Part shown: in pieces, positions 34,459-43,090 of the stretch
Layout of the letters: every line of letters begins with the position of its first letter
Position numbering within the stretch: the first letter of the stretch is position 1
NCBI GenBank assembly: GCA_002783405.1
Contig: PFGG01000061.1
Span: 1-58,783, forward strand
Direction of reading: 5' to 3'
Origin: a bacterium (Candidatus Blackallbacteria) CG13_big_fil_rev_8_21_14_2_50_49_14
GTDB lineage: Bacteria > Cyanobacteriota > Sericytochromatia > UBA7694
DNA length: 58,783 nucleotides
Notes under the pieces: model-generated
Told to the model about the DNA's origin: nothing
What the model saw: only the letters and a program-made list of their open reading frames with translations
Databases searched by the model: none
Made by a program: the position numbers and the translations under genes

Positions 34459-34476
34459 CCTGGGCCCTCTCCCAGG
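34459..34476 (+). promoter_or_regulatory. Leader hairpin in the trxA 5' UTR
   Basis: CCTGGG (34459-34464) and CCCAGG (34471-34476) form a perfect 6-bp stem around CCCTCT in the leader, before the ribosome binding site AAGGAG. It may stabilise the transcript or modulate translation; no T-run follows. Confidence 0.5.
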
Positions 34477-34511
34477 TAGCCAAGAATTGGTAAGGAGATT
34501 TTTAATCCAAC

Positions 34512-34832
34512 ATGGCGCTACAAGAAGTTACAGATCAAAATTTTGAAGAAGAAGTGCTTAAAGCTGGTTCACCCGTATTGGTAGACTTTTGGGCACCCTG
34601 GTGCGGCCCCTGTCGCTTGGTGACTCCCGTGGTAGAAGAAATCGCCAAAGAATATGAAGGCAAATTAAAAGTTGTCAAAGTGAATACAGACGATAATCCT
34701 CAAACGGCAGTCAATTATCACATCAGTGGCATTCCCTCTCTGCTCCTGTTCAAAGAAGGTCAAGTTGCAGACCAAATCGTAGGCGCAGTTCCCAAGGCCC
34801 GCCTTTCAAACATGGTCAGCCAACACGTCTAA
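34512..34832 (+). CDS. trxA: Thioredoxin
   Basis: 106 aa, the standard length. [11 protein letters not shown] has the redox-active Cys-Gly-Pro-Cys at about residues 31-34, and [11 protein letters not shown] (about 73-83) has the cis-Pro loop. It reduces cytoplasmic protein disulfides and feeds peroxiredoxins and ribonucleotide reductase. It is monocistronic: extended -10 promoter, leader hairpin and a strong terminator. AAGGAG lies 14 bases from the ATG, a long spacing. Confidence 0.97.
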   Translation: MALQEVTDQNFEEEVLKAGSPVLVDFWAPWCGPCRLVTPVVEEIAKEYEGKLKVVKVNTDDNPQTAVNYHISGIPSLLLFKEGQVADQIVGAVPKARLSNMVSQHV

Positions 34833-34850
34833 TTGATTCGAAATTTGAAA

Positions 34851-34879
34851 GCCCAGGCAGAACCTGGGCTTTTTGTTTT
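34851..34879 (+). terminator. Intrinsic terminator of trxA
   Basis: GCCCAGG (34851-34857) and CCTGGGC (34863-34869) form a perfect 7-bp stem with a CAGAA loop, followed by TTTTTGTTTT. It stands 18 bases after the trxA stop. Confidence 0.92.
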
Positions 34880-34952
34880 GGCCCCCTATTCCGCAATGAT
34901 CTGGGGTTCTCAACCGGAAGAAAAGCCTGTAGTTGTTTTTAAGCAACGAAGT

Positions 34953-34987
34953 AAAAAAAAGCACCTCAAATGGGTGGGTGCTTTTTT
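34953..34987 (-). terminator. Bidirectional-type terminator of the DUF2993 gene
   Basis: GCACC (34961-34965) pairs with GGTGC (34977-34981), flanked by an A8-run (34953-34960) and a T6-run (34982-34987), so it can work on both strands. Its main role should be ending the minus-strand gene at 35001; on the plus strand it backs up the trxA terminator. Confidence 0.75.
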
Positions 34988-35000
34988 AAATTACTCAGAA

Positions 35001-35762
35001 TTACTTCGGAATTTTTTTCAATTCAACTTCAGCCAGAATTTCAACTGCATCCTCTAAAAAGTGAAGTTCTCTAAAATACAATTGCATATCCTCATTGCTG
35101 AACTTTGTCAGATCAATCAGGGGATTGACCTCATTCAAAACAGATTGGATCACATCAGGAGAAATGGGATGATCCATGGTAACGGCTTGTGCATTTGAAA
35201 CCAGCAAAGTACGTTCGGTTCCCAGCTTAAAATGCCCACCAACCTCAAAAGGAATGGTAAAGAACCCCCCCATGGTCGTGGCCTTGCCAGAAAGTATGGC
35301 TTTGCCTTTCTGTAAATCCACACTGAGCATGGTAATATCCGCACCAAAAGAAGCCAGCAGTTCCTGGTTCTTCATGATTTTTTCAAGCATAACTTTAAAG
35401 GTATCGGATTGCAGAAATTTATTGAGATCAGATTCATTGATGCGAATTTTAACAACCCCTTGTGTCGGTTGATTGAGTTGTAATTTATCAGTGTCCAAAT
35501 TCACCTGATCGACACGTAACGATAAAGATTCCACCGGGAAATCAGAAAGCGTGAAACGTTTCGCATCCATTTCAAGATAAGCCAATTGCCCTCCAAGCAG
35601 CGAAAAGCTGGGAGCATTTGCATGCACTTTGACACGTAAGTGTTCTGGGTGATTCAAGGCTTTATCCACACGATCGTGCAGAATACCATTGGCAACATTG
35701 GGTGCAAGGCCCCCCAAGGTCATAATAAAACCCATTACGATTGCAAGAATTGTGATTACCAT
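35001..35762 (-). CDS. DUF2993 (LmeA-like) periplasmic protein
   Basis: 253 aa. An N-terminal signal-anchor (about 1-22: ILAIVMGFIMTLGGL) is followed by the DUF2993 tubular lipid-binding fold: repeated long amphipathic strands such as LSLRVDQVNLDTDKL, VVKIRINESDLNKFL and FFTIPFEVGGHF. In actinobacteria the family binds phospholipids and supports envelope maturation; cyanobacteria also carry members. Start overlaps the spoVS stop by one base. Confidence 0.85.
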   Translation of the reverse strand: MVITILAIVMGFIMTLGGLAPNVANGILHDRVDKALNHPEHLRVKVHANAPSFSLLGGQLAYLEMDAKRFTLSDFPVESLSLRVDQVNLDTDKLQLNQPTQGVVKIRINESDLNKFLQSDTFKVMLEKIMKNQELLASFGADITMLSVDLQKGKAILSGKATTMGGFFTIPFEVGGHFKLGTERTLLVSNAQAVTMDHPISPDVIQSVLNEVNPLIDLTKFSNEDMQLYFRELHFLEDAVEILAEVELKKIPK

Positions 35763-36025
35763 TAGCGCCGTGCTTCCACCATTAATTTAATTGCAGTTCT
35801 TTCTTCGCCATCGATCATCACATCGACAAAGGCAGGAATAAAAACAAGATCCAGTCCACTGGGTGCGACATAGCCTCTTGCAATTGCAATGGCCTTAATG
35901 GCTTGGTTGACAGCACCCGCACCAATAGCCTGTATTTCAACATATCCTTTTTCCCTAACAACTCCCGCCAGAGCCCCTGCGACAGAAGTAGGTTTAGACC
36001 GCGATGACACCTTCAGAACGTCCAC
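35762..36025 (-). CDS. spoVS: SpoVS-family protein
   Basis: 87 aa. MDVLKVSSRSKPTSVAGAL, RGYVAPSGLDL and GEERTAIKLMVEAR are the near-invariant blocks of SpoVS, a small nucleic-acid-binding (ALBA-like) protein. In sporulating Firmicutes it affects spore coat and septation; many non-sporulating bacteria have it, so it does not imply sporulation. GTG start with AAAGGAG nine bases upstream. Followed directly by DUF2993. Confidence 0.95.
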   Translation of the reverse strand: MDVLKVSSRSKPTSVAGALAGVVREKGYVEIQAIGAGAVNQAIKAIAIARGYVAPSGLDLVFIPAFVDVMIDGEERTAIKLMVEARR

Positions 36026-36087
36026 TGCTTCATTACTCCTTTAAAAATTGCTACATTGAAGCCTGCTGCGTTTGATTGCATGTCAAC

Positions 36088-36093
36088 ATTATA
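36088..36093 (-). promoter_or_regulatory. -10 box upstream of spoVS
   Basis: TATAAT on the minus strand, 63 bases ahead of the GTG start, with an A-tract just upstream and no clear -35. It allows independent transcription of spoVS-DUF2993. Confidence 0.4.
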
Positions 36094-36157
36094 CCTTTTT
36101 TTGTGCAATCTATCGAGAGGGGCCGTAGATTCTGGCTTTGACAAGTCTGATTGGGAA

Positions 36158-36922
36158 CTAAAGCTGCAATTTAAGATGGGGTAGATATTGAGCAAATGCC
36201 ATTGGAGCCAATCTGATCTCAAGGCTGTATCGGGTTTCCCACATAGAAGGCAAGAGCGAAGTACGATGCAAAAGGTAAGAATCAAAAACCAGTAAATCAC
36301 CGGGTTCCATCTCAGGTTTCCAAAAGGCGTCTTTGCGATTCTGTGCGAGAACAATGCGCTCATCGCGTTGTTCAACAAAGGGTGTCTGGCGATCTGAACC
36401 GATCTGAAACCAAAGTTTTTGCTGGGGTTCTCGCAAAAGTTCTAAACCCGGAGCATTTTGGCCACAGGCATTCAAAGGAATCCAAAAATTTATCGCAGGG
36501 CAGCCCCCCAAAAATTCAGCATCCTGATGAAAAGGAATCACCCGCTGGGGCCATTGATGAGACTGTCTGCGCGGCAGGGAATTTTTTATAAGAATCGCCA
36601 CTTCAGCTCCAAACAAGCTCTTTAAGAGTGGCTGAAGCGCTGGAACAGCCAATAATTTTAAGCTCTCAGAAACGAAGTCACCTTCAAGTTCTGCGGGCAA
36701 ATGTCCGTACTGATAGCGCTCCTGATAGACAGAGGGGTGCATTTTACCTGAAAGATAAGCAACTTCTGCCTTGTCAAATTTTACTTCAAGTTGCTCCTTC
36801 AAAAGCCTTAAAGCTTTAGTTGCAAAAACATTCTGCCAGAGAAAACAACCCTGAGTTCGAAGCGCCTGTACACAGAAGTCGACCGCATCTGCACAAGAAA
36901 AAATGGGGAGAGATTCCTTCAT
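36158..36922 (-). CDS. Phytanoyl-CoA dioxygenase (PhyH) family protein
   Basis: 254 aa. Fe(II)/2-oxoglutarate dioxygenase double-stranded beta-helix: IPFHQDAEFL gives the HxD iron ligands (about residues 130-132), FDSYLLHRT (about 218-225) the distal His, and a downstream Arg (ETRYSLEIRL) binds 2-oxoglutarate. The family hydroxylates acyl chains, ectoine and peptide- or alkaloid-like molecules. The neighbouring dehydrogenase and exonuclease lie on the same strand but do not indicate a substrate. Confidence 0.85.
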   Translation of the reverse strand: MKESLPIFSCADAVDFCVQALRTQGCFLWQNVFATKALRLLKEQLEVKFDKAEVAYLSGKMHPSVYQERYQYGHLPAELEGDFVSESLKLLAVPALQPLLKSLFGAEVAILIKNSLPRRQSHQWPQRVIPFHQDAEFLGGCPAINFWIPLNACGQNAPGLELLREPQQKLWFQIGSDRQTPFVEQRDERIVLAQNRKDAFWKPEMEPGDLLVFDSYLLHRTSLLPSMWETRYSLEIRLAPMAFAQYLPHLKLQL

Positions 36923-36996
36923 TGTACTGAAAATTTACAATTTTGTTTGAAAACACCGCTTAAATCAAACACGCAGCCAGAATCCTTATCTGAAAT

Positions 36997-37851
36997 TCAG
37001 TTTTTAATCGAGGTCAGCAGGGCTGAATAATCCTGGTCTGCAAAACCGGCCTCCGCGGCTTGATTTAAGAGGGCTTTAACCGACATTAAACTGCCTGTAT
37101 TCAAGTCCATCCCCGCTGAGGCCGATTCAAAAAGTGCGAGATCCTTCAGCATATGGCGAACAGGAAAATTGGGGTGGGTATAATCCTGGCTCAGGTAGCG
37201 GGGAAGTTTTTTTGCAAAGGTGGGTGCATTTAAGGCACTTTGCTCTAAAATTTCCATAAATGTTGAAACAGGCACGCCAGAAGCACGCACAAATTCCAAG
37301 CTGAGTCCAAAGACCGCCAGTAAAGAGGGGATCATTTGATTAAGTGCCAGTTTCAAACTGGAAGCAGAGCCCACTGGCCCGATCCACTTTACAGATTTAC
37401 AGAGCTGCTCCAAAATTGGCAGGAACTCTAAGCAGAGCGACTCCTCCCCTCCCACCATGCAAATCAATTCATGGGCCTTGACTTGCGCAATACTTCCCAA
37501 AACCGGTGCTTCAAGAAAATGCCCCCCCTCAGAACGAATGAATTCCTGCAGTGCTAAGTTTTGCTCAGGGGCCAAGGTTCCCATTTGCAAGATCGTCTTA
37601 TTGCGAAGCTCTCCTGAAGAAAATGTCTGCACTACTGCCTGAGAGGCTGAATAATCACTGAGCATGAGAACCAAAACTTGAGCCTCAACCAGCGCTTCAG
37701 AGGGGGTTTGAGAAACCTTTATCCCATAAGTCGCTAGGGGTTCGGCCTTAGACAGCGTTCGGTTCCAAACTGAAACCTGGTTGCCCAAAATTTGCCATTC
37801 TTGTGCCATGGGCGCACCCATGAGACCTGTTCCGCAAAGTGCAATTTTCAT
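36997..37851 (-). CDS. NAD(P)-dependent beta-hydroxyacid dehydrogenase (HIBADH family)
   Basis: 284 aa from the ATG at 37851. Rossmann loop GTGLMGAPMA (about 7-16), NRTLSKAEPL dinucleotide specificity region (Arg32 favours NADPH), and the C-terminal helical domain with the conserved Lys segment SLKLALNQM (about 166-174) define the 3-hydroxyisobutyrate/tartronate-semialdehyde/GLYR family. It reduces a small semialdehyde or oxidises the matching hydroxyacid. It follows the exonuclease by one base. Confidence 0.85.
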   Translation of the reverse strand: MKIALCGTGLMGAPMAQEWQILGNQVSVWNRTLSKAEPLATYGIKVSQTPSEALVEAQVLVLMLSDYSASQAVVQTFSSGELRNKTILQMGTLAPEQNLALQEFIRSEGGHFLEAPVLGSIAQVKAHELICMVGGEESLCLEFLPILEQLCKSVKWIGPVGSASSLKLALNQMIPSLLAVFGLSLEFVRASGVPVSTFMEILEQSALNAPTFAKKLPRYLSQDYTHPNFPVRHMLKDLALFESASAGMDLNTGSLMSVKALLNQAAEAGFADQDYSALLTSIKN

Positions 37852-37852
37852 T

Positions 37853-38470
37853 TTAGTAGAGTGAAACAATATTGTTTTTTTTCAACTCCCAGAAACAGCG
37901 GGCAAGAGCCTCGACATCCACCATGGCATTGTGTGCACCTTCAAAACCCATATTGAAGAGCTTATGATGCAATTCTTCAAGTTTTGGAAATTTATTGCGG
38001 TTGCCAGATTTGATCGCCACAAAATCCACTGTACTTTCCATTGTACAAATACGGTTGAGTTCCTTCATCGGGTTCGGCAAGCCTTTGCGGATAAATTCCG
38101 CGCCTAAGATTTTATCATCGAAGGAAATATTATGCGCGACCAAGACTGTCGACTCCTGAACTACCTTTGAAAATTTTTGCAGCACTTCCGTTAAGTCATG
38201 CCCTTCTTTCATAGCTTGATCATTGGTAATTCCATGAACACTTTCGTAAACATAAAAATTTTCAGGAAAAATCAAATAATCTCCCCGTGATAGCTCATTT
38301 TGCTGGGCATCAGCCTGAATCCAGGCCAATTGAATCATACGGGGCCAATTATCCACTTCAGTGATCGGCGCGTTGAAATTATAAGGCAAACCATTGGTTT
38401 CGGTATCGAAAAAGATAAATACTTCATCTTTCACAAATTCTTCTGTATCAAATAGTGAAAACTGTCCCAT
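37853..38470 (-). CDS. DnaQ-like 3'-5' exonuclease (DEDDh)
   Basis: 205 aa. Exonuclease motifs are in order: FFDTETNGL (DxE, about 21-29), VAHNISFDDKIL (about 109-120) and HNAMVDVEALA with the DEDDh histidine and last Asp (about 180-190). It may act as proofreading or RNase T-like activity; a free-standing protein rather than a polymerase domain. It has its own -10 box just upstream. Confidence 0.88.
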   Translation of the reverse strand: MGQFSLFDTEEFVKDEVFIFFDTETNGLPYNFNAPITEVDNWPRMIQLAWIQADAQQNELSRGDYLIFPENFYVYESVHGITNDQAMKEGHDLTEVLQKFSKVVQESTVLVAHNISFDDKILGAEFIRKGLPNPMKELNRICTMESTVDFVAIKSGNRNKFPKLEELHHKLFNMGFEGAHNAMVDVEALARCFWELKKNNIVSLY

Positions 38471-38501
38471 GCATTCCTCGTATTCTTTTATCTAAGGGGG
38501 C

Positions 38502-38507
38502 ATTATA
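38502..38507 (-). promoter_or_regulatory. -10 box upstream of the exonuclease gene
   Basis: Perfect TATAAT on the minus strand, 32 bases before the ATG, inside the 64-base gap that follows the asparagine-synthetase-like gene. The -35 region is poor. Confidence 0.45.
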
Positions 38508-38534
38508 ACCCAAGATGTTCTCTAAAAGCGGAAC

Positions 38535-40280
38535 TTAGGGCCCTCCAATATAGTACCTGAGCCAGGCCTCAAGGCTGAGTAAAATCCATACTTTGAGACC
38601 ATGACGGGGCAGATATCCCCCCAAATCCCAAGCCGCTAAGCGCTGAAAATAGTCTCGCTTAAACCATGGATATTTGGCCAGATTGCGCAGACGATGCTTT
38701 GCCTCGCGGTTTAAGGGCCCACCCGGTTTAAACCACTGCTCAACAGGCACCTGCATTCCACTTTTGGGTCGATTGAGGATTTGAGCAGGGAGCAAATCTG
38801 AAACTGCCTGCTTTAAAATGTATTTTTCAACTCCCCCGCGCAGTTTAAATTGTGGCGGCATTGAAAACGCAAGTTCAGCAATATTTTTATCAAAGAGTGG
38901 AGAGGCGGGATACACTCCCAATTTCTGGCTGATGGCATTGACCTTGTAGAGAATATGGTGTGAACCTTTTAAACGGGTATTGGCGCTCATCAACTGGTGC
39001 ACCAAACTTTGTTCTGATTGAGCTGAAAACCAGGGAATTAAGTCTTTCTCCAAGCCGCCAGGGGTCAAGGCTTTGAGGGTTTCAGGTTCAAAAAGCTGAG
39101 GCAGGTCGGCATAAAGCTTGCGATAGCTGTGCAAATAGGTACGCGCCAATTCAAATTCAGGGGTTTTAGTTTCTTGAAGATAAAGTGCTGAGAGCAACAT
39201 GGGGATATTTTTGGGCCCCCCAAAAAGCGGATCCCCCCCTTCGCCATTGAAGAGCACAGGGCCATAGGCGTTTGCAGTTCGAAACAGCAAAGCATTGGGT
39301 ACTGTCAAAGGATCGCCGATCGGATTCCCTAAGCAAGCAAGGGTTGCATCTAAAAAATGCATCACCGTTTGCGGCATTATCTCTAAAATCTGATGTTCAG
39401 TCTGCGCAGCTTCAGCAAGGGCCTGACTGAAAGGAAGTTCATTGCGATACTTCTCGCCAAAGGAGACAGACCAGGTTCGCACCTTGCTTAAACTAAACTT
39501 TGACAGCAAAGCCACGACCAGACTGGAATCAATGCCTCCTGAAAGTGAGGCACAAACAGTTTCCTGAGCGGGCATTCGCCTGAGGATGGCCGACTCCAGC
39601 TCCTCACGCAAAAGCCGAATGGCAGTCTCTTCAGAGCATTCCCTGTCTATTTCGGGCAAAGTCCAAAAATGCTCGGTTTTGACTTCTCCCTGGCTCCAGT
39701 GGAGTGCTTCTCCAGGCAGAAGTTCAAAAACATCGTTTAAAAGCGTCTCGCGTCCGGGCAGATAAGCATAACTCAGATAGCGGGCAAGCGCATCCAGATT
39801 TAAACTCCGTTGAACCATCCCAGAGGCCAATAACAAATCTAAATTTGAGGCATATATCAACCCGGCACCAATACGCGTATAAAACAGGGTTCTCTCGCCC
39901 ATGGGGTCACGGTAAAGGCTTAACTGTCTGTCGGATTCATGGTCAGCCACCACAAAGCCACCCTTTACCGCTGAAATTTGCCCCTGCTGAATCTGCTGCT
40001 TCCAAGCCTGGGCTGTGCGCAGGTCCTGCCCCCCCACTTCACAGGCATAGCTTTCAAAACGTAAACCTTGCATGAATTGAGGAATGACCCCCTGGGCCCT
40101 CCAGCTTTGCTCAAGCGTGTGAGTCTGTGAAACAGAAAGACCCACGCCCCCTGCAATAACAGGGAAATTTCTCTGTCTTTGCCCAGGCAAAACAAGTTCC
40201 CCTTTGGCCAAGGGTCGGACATGGGTTTGTTTTTTTGAAAGCCCCAAACTAACCAAAATCTCCCCCTCCACCATCATCAA
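38535..40280 (-). CDS. Asparagine synthetase-like protein lacking the glutaminase cysteine
   Basis: 581 aa. The C-terminal ATP-pyrophosphatase domain has SLSGGIDSSLV (P-loop at about 246-256), GEGGDPLFGG (about 342) and the GVEKYILK segment (about 508) of class B asparagine synthetases. The N-terminal half resembles the Ntn glutaminase domain (YRDPMGERTLFY, LDALARYLSY) but does not begin Met-Cys, so it cannot hydrolyse glutamine by the usual route. Such variants use ammonia or activate a carboxylate for peptide or lactam bond formation (lasso cyclase, beta-lactam synthetase). Its start overlaps the zinc-ribbon membrane-protein gene by 32 bases. Substrate unknown. Confidence 0.85.
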   Translation of the reverse strand: MMMVEGEILVSLGLSKKQTHVRPLAKGELVLPGQRQRNFPVIAGGVGLSVSQTHTLEQSWRAQGVIPQFMQGLRFESYACEVGGQDLRTAQAWKQQIQQGQISAVKGGFVVADHESDRQLSLYRDPMGERTLFYTRIGAGLIYASNLDLLLASGMVQRSLNLDALARYLSYAYLPGRETLLNDVFELLPGEALHWSQGEVKTEHFWTLPEIDRECSEETAIRLLREELESAILRRMPAQETVCASLSGGIDSSLVVALLSKFSLSKVRTWSVSFGEKYRNELPFSQALAEAAQTEHQILEIMPQTVMHFLDATLACLGNPIGDPLTVPNALLFRTANAYGPVLFNGEGGDPLFGGPKNIPMLLSALYLQETKTPEFELARTYLHSYRKLYADLPQLFEPETLKALTPGGLEKDLIPWFSAQSEQSLVHQLMSANTRLKGSHHILYKVNAISQKLGVYPASPLFDKNIAELAFSMPPQFKLRGGVEKYILKQAVSDLLPAQILNRPKSGMQVPVEQWFKPGGPLNREAKHRLRNLAKYPWFKRDYFQRLAAWDLGGYLPRHGLKVWILLSLEAWLRYYIGGP

Positions 40281-41349
40281 AATCTAAAACAAAACCCGAT
40301 TCTACGCCAAAATCTGAAACACCATCCCCTGCGGCATAGGCATCCACAATTTTTTCCTGATGGGCATTGATTTGATTGCGTAAATGCCGCAACAAACGAC
40401 TGGGGGGAATCACCATCAAATCAAGTTTCCATTCTTTCAACCATGCCAATTCTTCCTCAGAATAACCTGCAAGCGTACGAAAGGGACTGTTTGATTTTTC
40501 CCATAAACCCTTAAATTTTTCCGCATGCACAGGATTCAAGCCCAAATCAAAGATCTTCGCATGGGGAAACCACTCAGGGCGTTTCAATTCTGAAACCATA
40601 CTGCAGCCATTGAGACTGGCATTGTGGATAAAATAGACCATTAAATGTTCACTGCGTTGAAGCATGGCACGAATTTCTTCAAAATTCTCGCGTGGATAGC
40701 CATTAAAACTGAGAATGGCACATTTTTGCTCCAAATGAAATTGATTGGCAACCAAGAAATCAACGATCTCTGGTTTATCACAGAGAATCAGCCGCTCAAC
40801 ACTATAGTCCAACAAGTCCTTAAAGGGGGGGGCGGCTATCAATTTTGACGGTTTATCAGAAGTTTGAAGTAAATAGGGAATCGTCTCCCCCTCTACCGCT
40901 TTCCAGCGATTCAGGTGTTTGCTAAAATCAAGCCATTTGAACTGGATTTCAGGGGATTCAGCTGCACTGATGACTTTTTTTGCAGCCCGGAATAGGATGA
41001 ATAAATAGACCAAAGCTACAAGAAAGAAGGCATTCCCCAAAAAAGAGGCAAGCGGAAAAGACATAATTACACCAAAAATCAGACCCGCAACCACGGTTCC
41101 TATCGCTGCTGCTTTGGGATTTTGAAGAGGTTTTGCCTTTTTTCTTCTTGCCAATTCAAAATACAAATGCCGTGGATGAAAATACAAGCTCTGTTTGGCT
41201 GAGATCTGCGTCAAGGCTGCCTGAAAAAAACCATCCGTATAAGGGTCTCCTCTTTTCGGCTCAAAGACAAAGCGTTTTCCACATTGAGGACATTTTCCAT
41301 TGCTTCTTGCACGATATAGACTATTTGTGCCACATTTTAAACACTTCAT
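40249..41349 (-). CDS. Membrane protein with N-terminal zinc ribbon, unknown function
   Basis: 366 aa from ATG 41349. CLKCG (about 3-7) and CPQCGKRF (about 20-27) form a zinc ribbon. Two close hydrophobic helices (about 83-110) follow. A C-terminal region of about 230 residues carries RLILCDKPEIVDFL, AILSFNGYPRENF and LMVYFIHNAS..., which read like an alpha/beta domain. It ends in a Gly/Asp-rich tail (DDGGGGDFG). The overlap with the asparagine-synthetase-like gene implies joint function. No family recognised. Confidence 0.6.
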   Translation of the reverse strand: MKCLKCGTNSLYRARSNGKCPQCGKRFVFEPKRGDPYTDGFFQAALTQISAKQSLYFHPRHLYFELARRKKAKPLQNPKAAAIGTVVAGLIFGVIMSFPLASFLGNAFFLVALVYLFILFRAAKKVISAAESPEIQFKWLDFSKHLNRWKAVEGETIPYLLQTSDKPSKLIAAPPFKDLLDYSVERLILCDKPEIVDFLVANQFHLEQKCAILSFNGYPRENFEEIRAMLQRSEHLMVYFIHNASLNGCSMVSELKRPEWFPHAKIFDLGLNPVHAEKFKGLWEKSNSPFRTLAGYSEEELAWLKEWKLDLMVIPPSRLLRHLRNQINAHQEKIVDAYAAGDGVSDFGVESGFVLDFDDGGGGDFG

Positions 41350-41494
41350 CTTCACTGGCCTCAATATTTCTTTCAGACTAAACCAGAAAAAAGTATAACA
41401 GAAATCAATTTTTGAGCATTTCTAACTGAAGAGAAAAATCTGACTGCTTTATACTGTTATAGGTAAGCATATCAGGAGAGGCCAGGTATTCCAT

Positions 41495-43054
41495 TTGAAG
41501 CACCGATCTCAATTGGACGCTGCAATTGAAAAGGCCTGGCAACTCAGAGATTTTGATCTGGGTGCAGTTTTAATTTTACAGGCCTTGAGCCTCTGTCTTT
41601 CTGAAAATGAACAAACCCGCTACTGGGATCAGCTCATCACTCTCGTATTTCAAGGCCATTTTCAATTTATAGAAATGCTCTTGCTTCAAATGCAAGAAGA
41701 AGCTCCAGCAAATGCTTCACTCTATCTTGTCTTGGGGATATGCTCACAACAATCGGGGTTGCCCAAGCGAGCTAGATTTTGGCTGGAACAAAGCCTGAGC
41801 TTGAATCTTAAACTTTTCAAAACACACCAAGCCTATCTTTGGAGCTATTTACTCGACCCAGAATTGAATTTCAAAGCCAGAATCAGACCCTTCCAGGAAT
41901 ATGGTCAAATCTTAGCACACCATCATCCCCAAGCGAGCGCCTATCAAGTAAACATCGATCCCGAGAAAAAAATCAGGATCGGCTATGTCTCTTCAGACTT
42001 TTATGACCATTCTGTGGTGCATATGTATGCCCCTTTGTTTGCCTTAAAAAATTCCCAAGCCTTTGAAGTCTACGCCTATGCCACCATTGGACGTGAGGGG
42101 CCAATGCACGAATGGTTTCAAAATCAGGCCCATTGTTTGCGGAATATTGAAGGTTTTTCTACTGAAGACGCTGTCAAATGCATTCAAAATGACAAAATCG
42201 ATATTCTGGTAGATTTAAATGGCCCCACTTTCGGGAACCGACTGGATATTTTCGCCGCTAAACCCGCTCCAATCCAAATAACAGGTCTTGGATTTGGCTG
42301 GACTTCAGGCCTGGCCAGTATGGATTATATTTTTACGGATCACTATCTTCTTCCCCCGGAATTGGCACAAGCAGTGCCAGAGCAGCCCTTGTATCTCAGC
42401 AGTATCTTTCATTGGTTGGCTGACCAAGACATTCAGAATTTTGAGCCCCACAGAAAGACCCGCCCCCCCTCTCCCTGTTTTGGTGCCTTTCATCAGGTGC
42501 TCAAAATCAATCACAGCATGCTCACACTTTGGGCCGAAATTCTGAGAACCATTCCTGAATCACGCCTTCTGCTTAAAGACAGGGGGCTTGATCATGCGGG
42601 AGCGCAAGCCTATTATCGCCTGCTGTTTAAAGCAAAAGGCATTGCCCCAGAGCGCATTTTATTTGCGGGCCGAACCTCTCAAAGAGAACATGTTCAGGCT
42701 TACCAATCAGTCGATCTGGTTTTAGATACTTTCCCCTATCAAGCCGGAATCTCAGCATGCGAAGCTTTGTATATGGGAGTCCCCATTATCTCTCTACAGG
42801 GAGGAAACCGAGGTGCAGAAAGCCTGATGCATGCAATCGGTCATCCTGAATTTTTAGCAAATTCAGGCCAAAACTATATCGATAAAGCAGTGAAACTGAT
42901 CCAGGATAGCGAACAATTGAATGCTTACCGCGCTTGCCTAAGAAAAGATTTATTCAATTCTTCGGTTTCCAATCTTTCCGAATTCAGCGCTGAATGCGAA
43001 GCCTATTATCGAGAAATCTGGCGTCATTGGTGTAGTCAAGCACACAAGAGCTGA
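41495..43054 (+). CDS. O-linked GlcNAc transferase (OGT / SPINDLY)-family glycosyltransferase
   Basis: 519 aa; TTG start, AGGAGAGG 12-15 bases upstream. The N-terminal part (about 1-130) is a short TPR-like helical region, the C-terminal about 145-510 the Glyco_transf_41 domain: RIGYVSSDFYDHSV (about 167), ILVDLNGPTFGNR, APIQITGLGFGWTSG (about 257), LLLKDRGL, ILFAGRTSQREH (about 388) and the nucleotide-sugar segment DTFPYQAGISACEALYMGVP (about 412). It modifies Ser/Thr residues of proteins in the cytoplasm. The donor sugar cannot be read. The next gene, 36 bases on, is a prolyl-hydroxylase-like dioxygenase. Confidence 0.88.
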   Translation: MKHRSQLDAAIEKAWQLRDFDLGAVLILQALSLCLSENEQTRYWDQLITLVFQGHFQFIEMLLLQMQEEAPANASLYLVLGICSQQSGLPKRARFWLEQSLSLNLKLFKTHQAYLWSYLLDPELNFKARIRPFQEYGQILAHHHPQASAYQVNIDPEKKIRIGYVSSDFYDHSVVHMYAPLFALKNSQAFEVYAYATIGREGPMHEWFQNQAHCLRNIEGFSTEDAVKCIQNDKIDILVDLNGPTFGNRLDIFAAKPAPIQITGLGFGWTSGLASMDYIFTDHYLLPPELAQAVPEQPLYLSSIFHWLADQDIQNFEPHRKTRPPSPCFGAFHQVLKINHSMLTLWAEILRTIPESRLLLKDRGLDHAGAQAYYRLLFKAKGIAPERILFAGRTSQREHVQAYQSVDLVLDTFPYQAGISACEALYMGVPIISLQGGNRGAESLMHAIGHPEFLANSGQNYIDKAVKLIQDSEQLNAYRACLRKDLFNSSVSNLSEFSAECEAYYREIWRHWCSQAHKS

Positions 43055-43090
43055 TAAAATACCTGCAAATGCTTAATCAAGAGGTTCACC

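Noticed and set aside
34833-35057. A 74-codon frame after trxA
   Set aside because: It runs through two terminators and has no start signals.
35762-36025. SpoVS as evidence for sporulation
   Set aside because: SpoVS is common in non-sporulating bacteria; no other sporulation gene is seen.
36013-36378. A 121-codon minus-strand frame between PhyH and spoVS
   Set aside because: It lies across the PhyH C-terminal end and the spoVS ribosome site, and has no protein-like pattern.
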